Made by a program: the position numbers and the translations under genes. Below the pieces are notes generated by a model. The model did not search any database. It was not told the DNA's origin and saw only the letters and a list, made by a program, of their open reading frames with translations. Below are positions 43,192 through 51,090 of a stretch of DNA of 64,000 nt, one piece after another. Position 1 is the stretch's first letter. The number at the start of each line of letters is the position of its first letter. The stretch is from PMG-095 sp049324695 (GTDB lineage Bacteria > Myxococcota_A > Polyangia > Polyangiales > Polyangiaceae): assembly GCA_049324695.1 (NCBI GenBank), contig JBMOMJ010000059.1, positions 186,001-250,000 of the forward strand, given 5' to 3'.

Positions 43192-43206
43192 TGTATACAA
43201 CTTGTA
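43192..43206 (-). promoter_or_regulatory. Overlapping palindromes upstream of the PadR gene
   Basis: TGTATACA (43192-43199) and TACAA-C-TTGTA (43196-43206) overlap a few bases before the PadR ATG. TATACA could be the -10, six bases from the start. The second palindrome shares ACAAG/CTTGT with the site at 41690-41702. Confidence 0.45.
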
Positions 43207-43266
43207 AGACCGCTCCGAAAGGGACTATCTTTTGAGCAGGGCACGCGAAGCAACAATCTCGCCAAC

Positions 43267-43800
43267 TCAGGCCCCGCCGACCGTCTGGAAGCGGGCTCCT
43301 TCAGCCAGCTCATCGCTAGACCGTGAACGAGTCAGTCTGTCCAGCGCCGCGTCGTATGCGTGCGCATTCCAGGGCGAAGCAGCTTGCGCACGAATCGCTG
43401 AGTGTAACGCGCGCGTAAATTCTGACCCCAAAGTTACGACCCTGATCGCGCGCACGATGCCGGTGTTCGCATCAACGAGAATGGTCGTGAGCACCGCTTG
43501 ATGGTCGGCGGAGAGATCCGCGCTTGGTAGGTCGCGCTCGACTTCGGGCACCAAGTGCCACGAATACGAAGCGTCACTCCAGGGCAACGGCTCGAAACGC
43601 GCGCAGAGAATGATAACCGGTGGCTCGACATGCAGAGCGATGTGAGCTTTTCCTTCGCCAACAGCGTCGATTTCAGTTTTAGACGGTGAGGCGAAGAAAA
43701 GAAGTAGCTCGTGCGCTCCCGCTCGGTATTGATACGAAAGCGTTTCCGGCCACTGTCGCACCCTAGGGTTGTACGGTGCACCAATCCGATAGGTGCTCAC
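43267..43800 (-). CDS. Phage-type hypothetical protein translated after a CxxC peptide
   Basis: The 177-residue protein starts at a GTG that overlaps the stop of the tiny gene upstream (GTGA). Its pattern is well conserved in appearance: YRIGAPYNPRVRQWPETLSY near the N-terminus, PWSDASYSWHLVPE in the middle, and ILVDANTGIVRAIRVVTLGS plus FTRALHSAIRAQAASPW towards the end. I recall similar proteins in actinobacterial and myxobacterial genomes without a known role. Earlier in-frame starts lack a ribosome site. Confidence 0.65.
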   Translation of the reverse strand: MSTYRIGAPYNPRVRQWPETLSYQYRAGAHELLLFFASPSKTEIDAVGEGKAHIALHVEPPVIILCARFEPLPWSDASYSWHLVPEVERDLPSADLSADHQAVLTTILVDANTGIVRAIRVVTLGSEFTRALHSAIRAQAASPWNAHAYDAALDRLTRSRSSDELAEGARFQTVGGA

Positions 43801-43877
43801 GGCGCAACGCCGATCTGCGCCAGCTGCAGCGTCATCACCGGGCAAGTACGACATACGAGTTGATTTGAATCGAGCAT
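43797..43877 (-). CDS. 26-residue CxxC peptide
   Basis: The frame reads MLDSNQLVCRTCPVMTLQLA, QIGVAP and is preceded by an excellent ribosome site (TAGGAGGACCC). It ends in a GTGA overlap with the larger hypothetical gene. It may be a functional metal- or redox-active peptide or a leader that drives translation of the next gene. Confidence 0.6.
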   Translation of the reverse strand: MLDSNQLVCRTCPVMTLQLAQIGVAP

Positions 43878-43993
43878 GGGTCCTCCTAACACGTCGACCG
43901 CAGGCCGCCGCGGTTTGCCGCGAGGGCTGGGGTGAATCGCCCGAAGGCATCTGTGCGAACTCTCGGCGAGCGCGGACCGAGTAGCAAGCGCGC

Positions 43994-44335
43994 TCACGAC
44001 GCTCGGTCGGCGAGACCAGCGAGCCACCTCGAGAGCGGGGTACCTTTTGCCGCGCGCTCCCATCGCGCTCGCTGCTCCTCGGTGTAACTGACCTTGATGC
44101 GGTCTCTTGTGTGCTCGCCGCGAGCGCGGTCCGGCTTCGGAGCTCCCGCGGGCCGTGCCAGCCCGCGCTCAACGAGACGCTCCGCAAACGCACGCCGGTA
44201 AGCGCGCTCTTGCTCCCGGCTTGCACTCGAGAAGTTAGCCAGCGCCATGGCCTCGCGCCAGCCTACCCGGTCTTCCAGCGTCACGGCGTTCGCTGCGCGG
44301 CGCGCAGCACTCCTGAGATTCGTCGAAATCCTCAT
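43994..44335 (-). CDS. Small basic protein with ribbon-helix-helix-like tail
   Basis: The 113-residue protein is helical and Arg-rich, and ends in IKVSYTEEQRARWERAAKGT, PLSRWLAGLADRA, which resembles ribbon-helix-helix and MobC-like DNA-binding domains. Its ATG overlaps the stop of the gene upstream (ATGA), so it is co-translated with it. Confidence 0.6.
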   Translation of the reverse strand: MRISTNLRSAARRAANAVTLEDRVGWREAMALANFSSASREQERAYRRAFAERLVERGLARPAGAPKPDRARGEHTRDRIKVSYTEEQRARWERAAKGTPLSRWLAGLADRAS

Positions 44336-45198
44336 TGTACGATCACCTTCGTCGGTCGATTCGTGAACCAACGTCTTGCATCGTATTGACGGACGTAGAC
44401 CCATTTGCGCAGCGACAGCCCCGGACCGTACGGTTGCCGCTTGAGATGGCCGCTCACCCGTACGCTGGCTGAGATGTGCTCGTCGAGCTCGACGGGCTGC
44501 CGCCCACCAGCGGCGTCCTGCTGCTTGGCCTCATGCTCGAGATAGACGCGCCGAACTGCCCACGGTCGCGCTGGGCGCGGCTTGCCGTGCCGCCTTCCGG
44601 CAAGCGAAGGACCCTCATCTGCTGTCGCGAGCGGCGTTCCTTCAGCATCGAGTAGCACGCCCAACACCACCGCAAATCGCGCCGCGGCGCGCGCCCACTC
44701 CTCGTGACCATCGACGTCCAGGAGGCCACCGGAATCCTCGCGGATGACGCCCGCCTCAATCTCGCCACCGCGCCACTCTGGGCGCCACCGGGCGACTGCG
44801 CATCCGTCGGGGAAGTCGAGACCGATCAGATAGCGCACGCCGTCGAACTCGTAGCTCGCGAGCGCGGCAGTTGAGCCGAACAATCGTTCACTTGCCGGAT
44901 CGCGTACTTGCGCGATCCAAGGCGCGGTGAGCAGACGCGGTGGCTCGCCTGGAAGCGAATGTAGATCGGTTTCGGCGACGAGCTCTGCGACGTTTGGTCG
45001 GATCTCGTGCACGCGAAGCGGTTGCGCCAACAGCGTTAGAGTGCCGAAGTTTACGAGTTCGGGGAGCTCCGTGATCAGTTGAGGAGTGCGAGCAAACGCG
45101 GCGAGAGCAGCACCCGCTTCGCGCGGCGGCAGTGCACCGACTCTCGGCAAACCGGACCGCATCTCCAGCACAACATCTGCAATAGAGGTCCACGCCAT
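44332..45198 (-). CDS. Phage-type hypothetical protein with QPYGPG tail
   Basis: The 288-residue protein has a conserved-looking C-terminus, HLKRQPYGPGLSLRKWVYVR, a motif I know from many phage and plasmid proteins of unknown function. The N-terminal part (LPELVNFGTLTLLAQPLRVH) and the central RYLIGLDFPDGCAV look like real protein. Some proteins with this tail are loosely related to AcrVA2-type anti-CRISPRs; this is only a weak suspicion. Confidence 0.6.
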   Translation of the reverse strand: MAWTSIADVVLEMRSGLPRVGALPPREAGAALAAFARTPQLITELPELVNFGTLTLLAQPLRVHEIRPNVAELVAETDLHSLPGEPPRLLTAPWIAQVRDPASERLFGSTAALASYEFDGVRYLIGLDFPDGCAVARWRPEWRGGEIEAGVIREDSGGLLDVDGHEEWARAAARFAVVLGVLLDAEGTPLATADEGPSLAGRRHGKPRPARPWAVRRVYLEHEAKQQDAAGGRQPVELDEHISASVRVSGHLKRQPYGPGLSLRKWVYVRQYDARRWFTNRPTKVIVQ

Positions 45199-45387
45199 TC
45201 TAGATTACCTTGCCGTGCTCCGTCGCGCTGACCAGAGAAGCAATAATCCGGCGCGGGGCCCCGCGCAATATTTCGGCATGAGGTATTCTGGGAGACCCGT
45301 AAGAAAATCCGGATCGGGTGGAGCCCACGCGCGAGCCCCAGCGTCACCAGCGCATTGTGCGGGCTCAGACGGGCGTTCGCGGTCTCC

Positions 45388-46344
45388 TCACGGCTGTGTC
45401 GCTTTCTTCGCAATGCGACGAGCTTGGTGCCAGGCCACTTCTGAAGCGTGGCGTTGCCACGCGCCGGCGCTCGGCGCCCAGCGAAAGCCATGCGACTTGA
45501 GCTCGGATCGGAGCTCATCGGTCGGCTTGCTCGGAAATCGAAGCCGAACACGATTTTCGGATTCATCGACGGTAACCTCTCCGTATTGCTCGGCAGGACG
45601 CACCGCGGCCCGCGCGCGAGTCTCGAGTTCCGCAATGCGTCTCTGGATGCGCCGCCGCTCCGCCGAGACGTTCTGCACGGGAATTGCCTTGTTTCCGAGC
45701 GAGCGAAAGATCTCGATCGTGCGGACGGGGTCGGCCATGAACGTGAGCAGCTTGGCGACTTCGGTGGGCGGCTCACCGCGACGTAAGCGGCGGTTCGCCT
45801 CCTTCAGCGCCGCGCCACGCTGCTCGATGCACTCGAGTTGCGCCCGCAGCTTCGAGATGGCTTCCGGATCGTCGCTCGAGATGGCCGTGCTAGTTTCTGC
45901 CGCGTGCGCGCGGCGCTCGAGCTCATCCGCCTGCTTCAGCAGCGCAAAACCTTTTCGAAAGCCCTCCTCGATGCGCTGCACGTCGCGCCGATGACGGCCT
46001 TCTGAGTGATGTCCAACGAGAATGGGTTGGCCGAGAGGGATTTGTTCGCAGATTCGTTCCGCAGTTGCGAGGCGAGAATTCCCCTCGGCACGAAGCCGCT
46101 CGGCGCGCGCAGACGTTTGCGCGATGCGCTGCGCGCGTCGCTCCGCGTAGTCGGGCCGCCCAGTGCTGGGCACGCGACGGGAGCAGCTCTCGCATAGGCC
46201 GTCGCCAGCTAGCTCCGTGAGTAGGCGATCGCCCCCGCAGTCGGAACAGTGGCCCCACTCAGAGTCCGGCACACTATCGGTGGCAGTCTCATCCATTTCG
46301 TGCTCTTGGCCGTTGCGTTCGACGCTGAATCCTTCGTCAGTCAT
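45388..46344 (-). CDS. DUF3560 family protein
   Basis: From ATG 46344 the product is 318 residues. The N-terminus has a CxxC...CxxC zinc finger (GHCSDCGGDRL, GLCESCSRR). DUF3560 follows, with ICEQIPLGQPILVGHHSEGR and HRRDVQRIEEGFRKGFALLK, and the end FRWAPSAGAWQRHASEVAWH is typical. DUF3560 proteins occur on phages and plasmids, sometimes with anti-restriction genes; their role is unknown. The start overlaps the gene upstream by ATGA. Confidence 0.88.
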   Translation of the reverse strand: MTDEGFSVERNGQEHEMDETATDSVPDSEWGHCSDCGGDRLLTELAGDGLCESCSRRVPSTGRPDYAERRAQRIAQTSARAERLRAEGNSRLATAERICEQIPLGQPILVGHHSEGRHRRDVQRIEEGFRKGFALLKQADELERRAHAAETSTAISSDDPEAISKLRAQLECIEQRGAALKEANRRLRRGEPPTEVAKLLTFMADPVRTIEIFRSLGNKAIPVQNVSAERRRIQRRIAELETRARAAVRPAEQYGEVTVDESENRVRLRFPSKPTDELRSELKSHGFRWAPSAGAWQRHASEVAWHQARRIAKKATQP

Positions 46345-46535
46345 TCGACACACCTGATGGTGACGCTCCCCGGCTTGATCCCATCCAGGCCGAAGCGCTC
46401 GACAAGCTCGCGCGTGATCTCTTCGTGCACCCACGGGTAGCCGGGAGAGTAACGAATCATCGTGAGCCGGCGCCCGTCGCTGAGCCGGTACCGGATGCAG
46501 AAGCGGTAGTAGGACACGCCCTCGATGCGCTTCAT
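46341..46535 (-). CDS. Small hypothetical protein
   Basis: The 64-residue frame (MKRIEGVSYYRFCIRYRLSD) has normal composition, with several aromatic residues, and is coupled by ATGA overlaps to both neighbours. No family is recognised. Confidence 0.55.
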   Translation of the reverse strand: MKRIEGVSYYRFCIRYRLSDGRRLTMIRYSPGYPWVHEEITRELVERFGLDGIKPGSVTIRCVE

Positions 46536-46897
46536 GGCTCCTCGTCGTCCGGATCACCCTCGCCGAGTTCAGCAGCGATGCGGTGTTGGTCCGCGAGCAG
46601 CTCGCCAAGCGTCGGCTCATCGACGCGCCACCCCAAGATCTGGCGGAAGCAGCGAGCAAGGGCTACTTGAGCGAGGGGCGGGCCTGCGTAGATAGCATCC
46701 AGCGGCGCGTGGGACGCGGTCACTATGTATTCACGGGTCTCGACCGTCGCTTGAACACCCCGGCCAGGACTTTGCGGGTCGATCGCGCAGACGCCAACCT
46801 TGCCGCCGCCCGAGACAACGCGTTGGATACACTGAATCAAATCGAGCTGAGGCCGAGCGGCCTCGAGCTTGGAGTGAGGAGCCCGGCGGGGCATCAC
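46532..46897 (-). CDS. Hypothetical protein
   Basis: The 121-residue product has a well-formed middle (VCAIDPQSPGRGVQATVETR, LAQVALARCFRQILGWRVDE) and an acidic tail. ATGA-type overlaps tie it to the genes on both sides. No family is recognised. Confidence 0.5.
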   Translation of the reverse strand: MMPRRAPHSKLEAARPQLDLIQCIQRVVSGGGKVGVCAIDPQSPGRGVQATVETREYIVTASHAPLDAIYAGPPLAQVALARCFRQILGWRVDEPTLGELLADQHRIAAELGEGDPDDEEP

Positions 46898-47196
46898 GCG
46901 GCCTCCGAAAGACCGAGATGCGCGCGCAGCACTGCAGCCGCGCGACGGAGAGCGCCATCGCTGGAGTCACGAACATGCGACCAATCCCACAGCAAGTCTG
47001 CGATGAAGGCGTCGCGCTCCGCCTTGGTCTGGCCGGGCAGTCCAGCGTGCGTCTTCAGGTCACCGAACCCGTCGCACTCGAGGCGTGCCCGACGTTGGAC
47101 CTCGGTGGACTTGATTTGGAGCGCCCCATTGTGGTGCAGGCACTGCACAACGAGGTCGCGATCGTTCAGCTTCGTGAGGTCGTCAAAAATAGACAC
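46894..47196 (-). CDS. Hypothetical protein, first gene of a leftward operon
   Basis: The 100-residue protein starts at GTG 47196 with AAGGAG upstream. The promoter element copy A lies 18 bp further up. It reads MSIFDDLTKLNDRDLVVQCL and is helical. It leads a series of overlapping genes through DUF3560. Confidence 0.6.
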   Translation of the reverse strand: MSIFDDLTKLNDRDLVVQCLHHNGALQIKSTEVQRRARLECDGFGDLKTHAGLPGQTKAERDAFIADLLWDWSHVRDSSDGALRRAAAVLRAHLGLSEAA

Positions 47197-47213
47197 TGCA
47201 TGCGCTCCTTTTA

Positions 47214-47242
47214 ATTCTGCATGTAGATGCTGTTATGTACAA
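47214..47242 (-). promoter_or_regulatory. Shared promoter element, copy A
   Basis: Minus strand TTGTAC, 17 bp containing GCATCT, then CAGAAT. It precedes the GTG-started gene at 47196; unlike other copies it leaves room for a ribosome site. Confidence 0.6.
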
Positions 47243-47262
47243 TCCTGCGAGCAAAAAAAACC

Positions 47263-47667
47263 TCAGAGCTCCCTGGCTGCCCTGTCGTAGCCAGGAAGGG
47301 CAGTGATCAGCCGATTCACGATCGAGTCGACTAATTCCGCGATGACGCATCCGTTCCAGTCGGGAGCGTCGCTCGCTTGGTACGCGTAACATTTGGCCGC
47401 TTTGATGAGCTCGATCGGCGTCAGCGTCCTGTGCAGCGAAGAGCCCTCGCAGTCGAACTCGAACGGATGAACTTCGTCGAGATGGCGCCCTCTGTAGTAG
47501 GCCCGAAAAGCATCCAGGTTTTTCTCGTAGAGACGCAGCGCGAGCAGCTCAGCGGGCGGCATCTCGGCTTCGGCTGCGGTGTAAGGCACGGGTGTATGGA
47601 GGTCGTGGGCAATCGCGTATGCGGCGAGAGCGCTGATGTGACGATTGGAGCAGATGAAGGTGGACAT
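47263..47667 (-). CDS. Phage-type hypothetical protein
   Basis: The 134-residue protein begins MSTFICSNRHISALAAYAIA and contains LRLYEKNLDAFRAYYRGRHL and AAKCYAYQASDAPDW. It resembles short proteins common in phages and phage islands of many bacteria, function unknown. It is the second gene after promoter copy B. Confidence 0.65.
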   Translation of the reverse strand: MSTFICSNRHISALAAYAIAHDLHTPVPYTAAEAEMPPAELLALRLYEKNLDAFRAYYRGRHLDEVHPFEFDCEGSSLHRTLTPIELIKAAKCYAYQASDAPDWNGCVIAELVDSIVNRLITALPGYDRAAREL

Positions 47668-47691
47668 CGAAAAAACTCTAGTGGTTGGCAG

Positions 47692-47976
47692 TTAGGCGGC
47701 GGTCTCTTCGGGGCCGAGCGCGAATACACCGTGTTGCGGGCGATGAACCATCCAGGCGTGATCGGCGCGTTCGGTCGAGAGCGCCAGGGTGTCCCAGTAC
47801 GACTTGCGACCGGGAACAGCCCTGCAGAACTCGCAAGAGCAGCCGTCTTCGATCTCGCGCCAGAGCGAGCGAGGCAGCGGCACGAACAACGTCCCTTCCC
47901 CGCCCTGGTGGACGCACAAGCCGTTGAGATTGGTCGTGTACTTCCAGGCCTCGCGCCGGGCGGTGTTGGGTGACAT
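47692..47976 (-). CDS. Phage-type hypothetical protein, predicted leaderless
   Basis: From ATG 47976 the protein is 94 residues (MSPNTARREAWKYTTNLNGL, with CSCEFCRAVPG in the middle). The ATG is six bases from the -10 of promoter copy B, so the mRNA should have no leader. A TTG upstream would place the start inside the promoter and is rejected. Confidence 0.6.
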   Translation of the reverse strand: MSPNTARREAWKYTTNLNGLCVHQGGEGTLFVPLPRSLWREIEDGCSCEFCRAVPGRKSYWDTLALSTERADHAWMVHRPQHGVFALGPEETAA

Positions 47977-47982
47977 GATAAT

Positions 47983-48011
47983 AGTGTGAAACAAGATGCT
48001 TTCGTGTGCAA
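47983..48011 (-). promoter_or_regulatory. Shared promoter element, copy B
   Basis: Minus strand TTGCAC, 17 bp with GCATCT, CACACT. CAAGAT and ATCTTG form an inverted repeat across the -35 and spacer, so the site may also be an operator. Confidence 0.65.
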
Positions 48012-48060
48012 TCTTGATCGCGCAAAGAGGACGAGGAAAGGACGGATAAAGTGCGCCGAA

Positions 48061-48282
48061 TCATCCCCACGTGCACGAGTCGCCGAGTTCCGCGAGAGCC
48101 GCGTTGATGAACGCCTGGCTGTAGACGACTGCGTCACGAGTCGCGAGCGTTTTGTCCGCGACGAGGTTCTCGAAGCTGTTACCGGCCGCGCGCGCGACGG
48201 TCAGCGGGGACAACAATCCGCGATTGGAGTTGCGACGGGCCCACTGCGTGCCATCGGCGGCGCCCCGCTCAGCGGGATCCAT
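48061..48282 (-). CDS. Small hypothetical protein
   Basis: The 73-residue frame has a plausible C-terminal half (VARAAGNSFENLVADKTLAT, RDAVVYSQAFINAALAELGD). It overlaps the preceding gene by 14 bp. No family is recognised. Confidence 0.45.
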   Translation of the reverse strand: MDPAERGAADGTQWARRNSNRGLLSPLTVARAAGNSFENLVADKTLATRDAVVYSQAFINAALAELGDSCTWG

Positions 48283-48631
48283 GGTTGACTCCAGCGAGCA
48301 TCTCGCGAGCGCAGGCGAGCACTTGGTCTACGGCAAACGCGGTTTCCTCGGCAACGTTGTCGTTTGCACTCTCGAGATTCAGCAGCGCGCGCCCCAAGAA
48401 CTCGCGCGTGTCCGACAGGTTGCGGCGGATATCTCGCAAAGTGTAGTGGCCGTTCTCCGACGCTTGCAGCTTGGCGATGCCGCGAGCGGCTCGACGCAGC
48501 TCGACCGTGGCGATGAGGAACTCGTCCAGGGATTCCTGGTCCGTAACACGATCGGCACCGTTCTCGACGCTCTCCAGGGTCCGGCAACATTCGGCAATCA
48601 GGGTTTCAGCTTTGATGGTGGCTTCGGTCAC
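48269..48631 (-). CDS. Helical hypothetical protein
   Basis: The 120-residue protein starts at GTG with GAGGAGAG upstream and is almost entirely helical and acidic (TEATIKAETLIAECCRTLES, TREFLGRALLNLESANDNVA). It lies 81 bp after the DUF932-like gene in the same leftward unit. Confidence 0.6.
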   Translation of the reverse strand: MTEATIKAETLIAECCRTLESVENGADRVTDQESLDEFLIATVELRRAARGIAKLQASENGHYTLRDIRRNLSDTREFLGRALLNLESANDNVAEETAFAVDQVLACAREMLAGVNHGSR

Positions 48632-48712
48632 TTTTCTCTCCTCGGTTTCGGCGCGCCTTGGTGGCGTCCGGTCGGAGTGGCTACCCGCCTGGGTTACCGC
48701 TCCGGCCTGACG

Positions 48713-49819
48713 TCACGCCTTGAGGACGGCACCGGCGGCCTGCTGCAGCTCGAGTTTTCGTTCCGCATCGCTAGTCGTGTTGGCGACCCAGCTGAGCGCG
48801 TTCGAGAGACGCCAGACTGTCTTGCCAGCCGGCAACATGACGACATCCTCGCCTTCGAACGCTTCGCGGACCTTCGTCTCCTCCGTCTTGCTGAGCGAAC
48901 GAATCGAACGGAACGCCCTATTCCAATCGGTCTCTCGATCGTGTGCGTCGCGCACCAGCGAGCATTGGACCTCGATAGTGCGGGGCGCGAGCAGTTTGCG
49001 GACCAAGTCGCGTGTAGCCGACGCCATCGTCGCCGTGTCCAGGTCGTACGTGCGTTGCGAGAGCTCCAGGTTATCTGCGAGGCGGCCTCCGAGATGGCGT
49101 TGCTTCAAAGCGCTCTCACCGACGGCACCGTTCAGGCAGATGAGCCGAAGGACGAACACGCTGATGCCGTACAGGCCCGCACCAAAGTCCGAATTGTTCC
49201 ACGCGAGTCCGAAGACCATCGCTTCGCCGGGCACGGGCTCGTACACGGTCGGCAGGATCGCTCGCACGCTGACGCGGAGGTCGGAGGCAACGCCCTCGAA
49301 CGGAACAGCACCGACTTCCTGACACGCCTTGATGAACGCATCGAGCAGCGGGCGAGAATCGAGGCGCCTGAATGAGTCGGACAGGAAGCCGCGGATCTCA
49401 CCGTTGAGCGAACGGACGAGGAACCGATCCGGACTGTGCGAGAAGTGCTCCCGAAGCGAATGAGCGAGCAGCTCCCGGCGCCAGGCGTTGTCCTCACCGT
49501 CGACTGCGAGCTTGTCCGCATAGCCACGGGTCATGCCGGTCTTTTCGACGATCTGCCCCAACGCGTACCGATGCGTCGCGAAGACGCCGTCCGGTCGGAC
49601 CAGCTCGACGGCGCCGGTCTCGCGCACGTAGAAATCGAGCGCACTCCCACGACAGAGCGCGTCTTCAGGCGTTTGAGATAGGACGCGCGCGATGACAGGG
49701 CCGGCCTTCTGAATGCCGGTGCTGACAATTTGCTCGAGTCGGTCGCGGGCGATGTTGGCGTTGATGGGTGCGGTCATGGGTCCTCGGTGGCGTTGATGGC
49801 CGGCAGCGTCGCGCGGCAT
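48713..49819 (-). CDS. DUF932 family protein, predicted leaderless
   Basis: The protein is 368 residues from ATG 49819, or 354 from ATG 49777, where GAGGA lies upstream. Family features include RYALGQIVEKTGMTRGYADK, FLVRSLNGEIRGFLSDSFRR and GISVFVLRLICLNGAV. DUF932 proteins are common on phages and plasmids and related to anti-restriction loci, but their function is unknown. ATG 49819 is seven bases from the -10 of promoter copy C. Confidence 0.8.
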   Translation of the reverse strand: MPRDAAGHQRHRGPMTAPINANIARDRLEQIVSTGIQKAGPVIARVLSQTPEDALCRGSALDFYVRETGAVELVRPDGVFATHRYALGQIVEKTGMTRGYADKLAVDGEDNAWRRELLAHSLREHFSHSPDRFLVRSLNGEIRGFLSDSFRRLDSRPLLDAFIKACQEVGAVPFEGVASDLRVSVRAILPTVYEPVPGEAMVFGLAWNNSDFGAGLYGISVFVLRLICLNGAVGESALKQRHLGGRLADNLELSQRTYDLDTATMASATRDLVRKLLAPRTIEVQCSLVRDAHDRETDWNRAFRSIRSLSKTEETKVREAFEGEDVVMLPAGKTVWRLSNALSWVANTTSDAERKLELQQAAGAVLKA

Positions 49820-49826
49820 TGATTTA

Positions 49827-49855
49827 ATGTGAATCTAGATGCGTTCGTGTGCAAA
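49827..49855 (-). promoter_or_regulatory. Shared promoter element, copy C
   Basis: Minus strand TTGCAC, 17 bp with GCATCT, CACATT, then TAAATCA before the ATG. It is the copy closest to the consensus. Confidence 0.7.
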
Positions 49856-49876
49856 CTTGAAAGCAAAAAAATCGAC

Positions 49877-50392
49877 TCAGCTCCAGCTGATCAGGGTCGC
49901 GCCGCGCGACTTGCAGAGCGCAACGAACTCGGCGAAGCGCTCCACGCGATCGCGGATGCTGTCAACGCTGATCCCGCCAATAACGGCCCGGACCGGAAAG
50001 GGTTCGACCGTTCCATTTGCAACCTCGGCCGGGCCGTATTCGTAGCGGGTCGCGCGAACTAGACCGCGCGGGATAGGCAGCGCCCGAGCGCGCTCGATGG
50101 CGTCCTCTGCGTCGCAAAGAGCGACGCTGCCGTAGGGCTCCGCCGGCAGTCCGAGGGTTACGAGCAGCGCGCACGCGTTCGCGTTGGCGAGGTTCAGCGA
50201 GGGCGCGTCGGAAACGGTCGTGGTCTCGATGCCGCTCCCCTTGCAGCTCGGGCAGTTTGGATCCGCGAACTGCCGAAGCCACGAAGGCTTGGCGCCGTGC
50301 ATCCAACTTGGGCACATCTGCGCGCAGAGGCAATCCTCGGCTTGCGCCGTGACAGTTTGGAAAAGAACGTTGGCGGTGAAGATGACGGACAT
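49877..50392 (-). CDS. Phage-type Cys-containing hypothetical protein
   Basis: The 171-residue protein begins MSVIFTANVLFQTVTAQAED, CLCAQMCPSW and has a second Cys cluster (NCPSCKGSGIETTTVSDAPS) followed by LNLANANACALLVTLGLP. I recall this pattern in other phage-like proteins without known role; the CxxC pairs suggest zinc. It starts 5 bp after the stop of the next gene upstream. Confidence 0.65.
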   Translation of the reverse strand: MSVIFTANVLFQTVTAQAEDCLCAQMCPSWMHGAKPSWLRQFADPNCPSCKGSGIETTTVSDAPSLNLANANACALLVTLGLPAEPYGSVALCDAEDAIERARALPIPRGLVRATRYEYGPAEVANGTVEPFPVRAVIGGISVDSIRDRVERFAEFVALCKSRGATLISWS

Positions 50393-50397
50393 GGCGC

Positions 50398-50622
50398 TTA
50401 CTGGCACCAGACAGAGCCGTTCTCGTACTGCGAGGCCCACGCCTTTTCGAGCTCTTGCTGAGCTCGGGCGGGCAGCTCCGCCCACGTGCGCTCGGCCAGC
50501 TCCGGTGACCACGGCGTCGGGCAGCACCGGATCCAGCCGTCGCGCGTTGCGGTGTCTAGGTTCGGCCAGTTTGCTTCGGCCGTGCGGTGATTCGTCAGCG
50601 GCGCGGGTGTTGGTTGTTGCAT
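50398..50622 (-). CDS. Small hypothetical protein, predicted leaderless
   Basis: The 74-residue protein is Trp-rich (DTATRDGWIRCCPTPWSPEL). Its ATG lies five bases after the -10 of promoter copy D, with no ribosome site, so it should be translated from a leaderless mRNA. It is the first gene of a two-gene unit. Confidence 0.55.
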   Translation of the reverse strand: MQQPTPAPLTNHRTAEANWPNLDTATRDGWIRCCPTPWSPELAERTWAELPARAQQELEKAWASQYENGSVWCQ

Positions 50623-50627
50623 CGATT

Positions 50628-50656
50628 TAGAGTGAACTAAGATGCACCTAGCGCAA
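50628..50656 (-). promoter_or_regulatory. Shared promoter element, copy D
   Basis: Minus strand TTGCGC, 16-17 bp containing GCATCT, then CACTCTA. It differs from the others by one missing base between -35 and GCATCT. Confidence 0.55.
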
Positions 50657-50684
50657 ACCTTTCGAACTCAAAATGAACCGGCAA

Positions 50685-50703
50685 CTGTCGATTTTTTCGA
50701 CAG
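50685..50703. promoter_or_regulatory. Perfect 7-bp palindrome with T5 loop
   Basis: CTGTCGA, TTTTT, TCGACAG lies 29 bp upstream of the -35 of promoter copy D, inside a stretch with no reliable gene. It may be an operator. Confidence 0.45.
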
Positions 50704-50811
50704 TGTCCGCGCAGCGTTGCTAGCGGGACGCGCCAGCGATAGCGGCGTCTCTGCCCTGACCAACGCATTGCGCCAGCTCGAACGCTTGAGCGGCTCGAGC
50801 AAACCTTTCTG

Positions 50812-51090
50812 TCAGGCGGAAGCGCGCGCCATTCTCCGAGCGGAGAGCCTCCGCTCCGCGTCGCGCTCGGCGTAGTACTCAAGGTGCAGGCGGCACAGCG
50901 TTCGGCTCCGCTCAGCTTTCGCTGAGCACACCACACACCGCTTGGCGCGTTTCAGCTTCGCCACGTACTCTCTTCGCTCCGCAGCTCGCGCCTTCCGACA
51001 TGTGGCGCAGCGTGAGAAGCCCACCTCGTGTGGACGCGCGCAGTCCTTACAACGGGGGTCCCCGGGTGCACGCTGTGCCATGGGCTTCAA
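50812..51090 (-). CDS. Zinc-finger-like small protein
   Basis: The 92-residue protein (ATG 51081 would give 89) has CKDCARPHEVGFSRCATCRK and CVVCSAKAERSRTLCRLH, together two probable zinc sites, and a very basic helical linker. It resembles short phage and transposon DNA- or RNA-binding proteins. It lies alone at the left edge of the cargo region. Confidence 0.65.
   Translation of the reverse strand: MKPMAQRAPGDPRCKDCARPHEVGFSRCATCRKARAAERREYVAKLKRAKRCVVCSAKAERSRTLCRLHLEYYAERDAERRLSARRMARASA

Noticed and set aside
44332..45198. Anti-CRISPR (AcrVA2-like) assignment
   Set aside because: Only the short QPYGPG-type tail suggests it; this is too weak to name a function, so it is kept as hypothetical.
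50642..50875. 77-residue rightward frame beginning at the edge of promoter copy D
   Set aside because: Composition is acceptable, but its start lies inside a promoter element, it spans a perfect palindrome and its 3' end overlaps the zinc-finger gene on the other strand. I could not support it.
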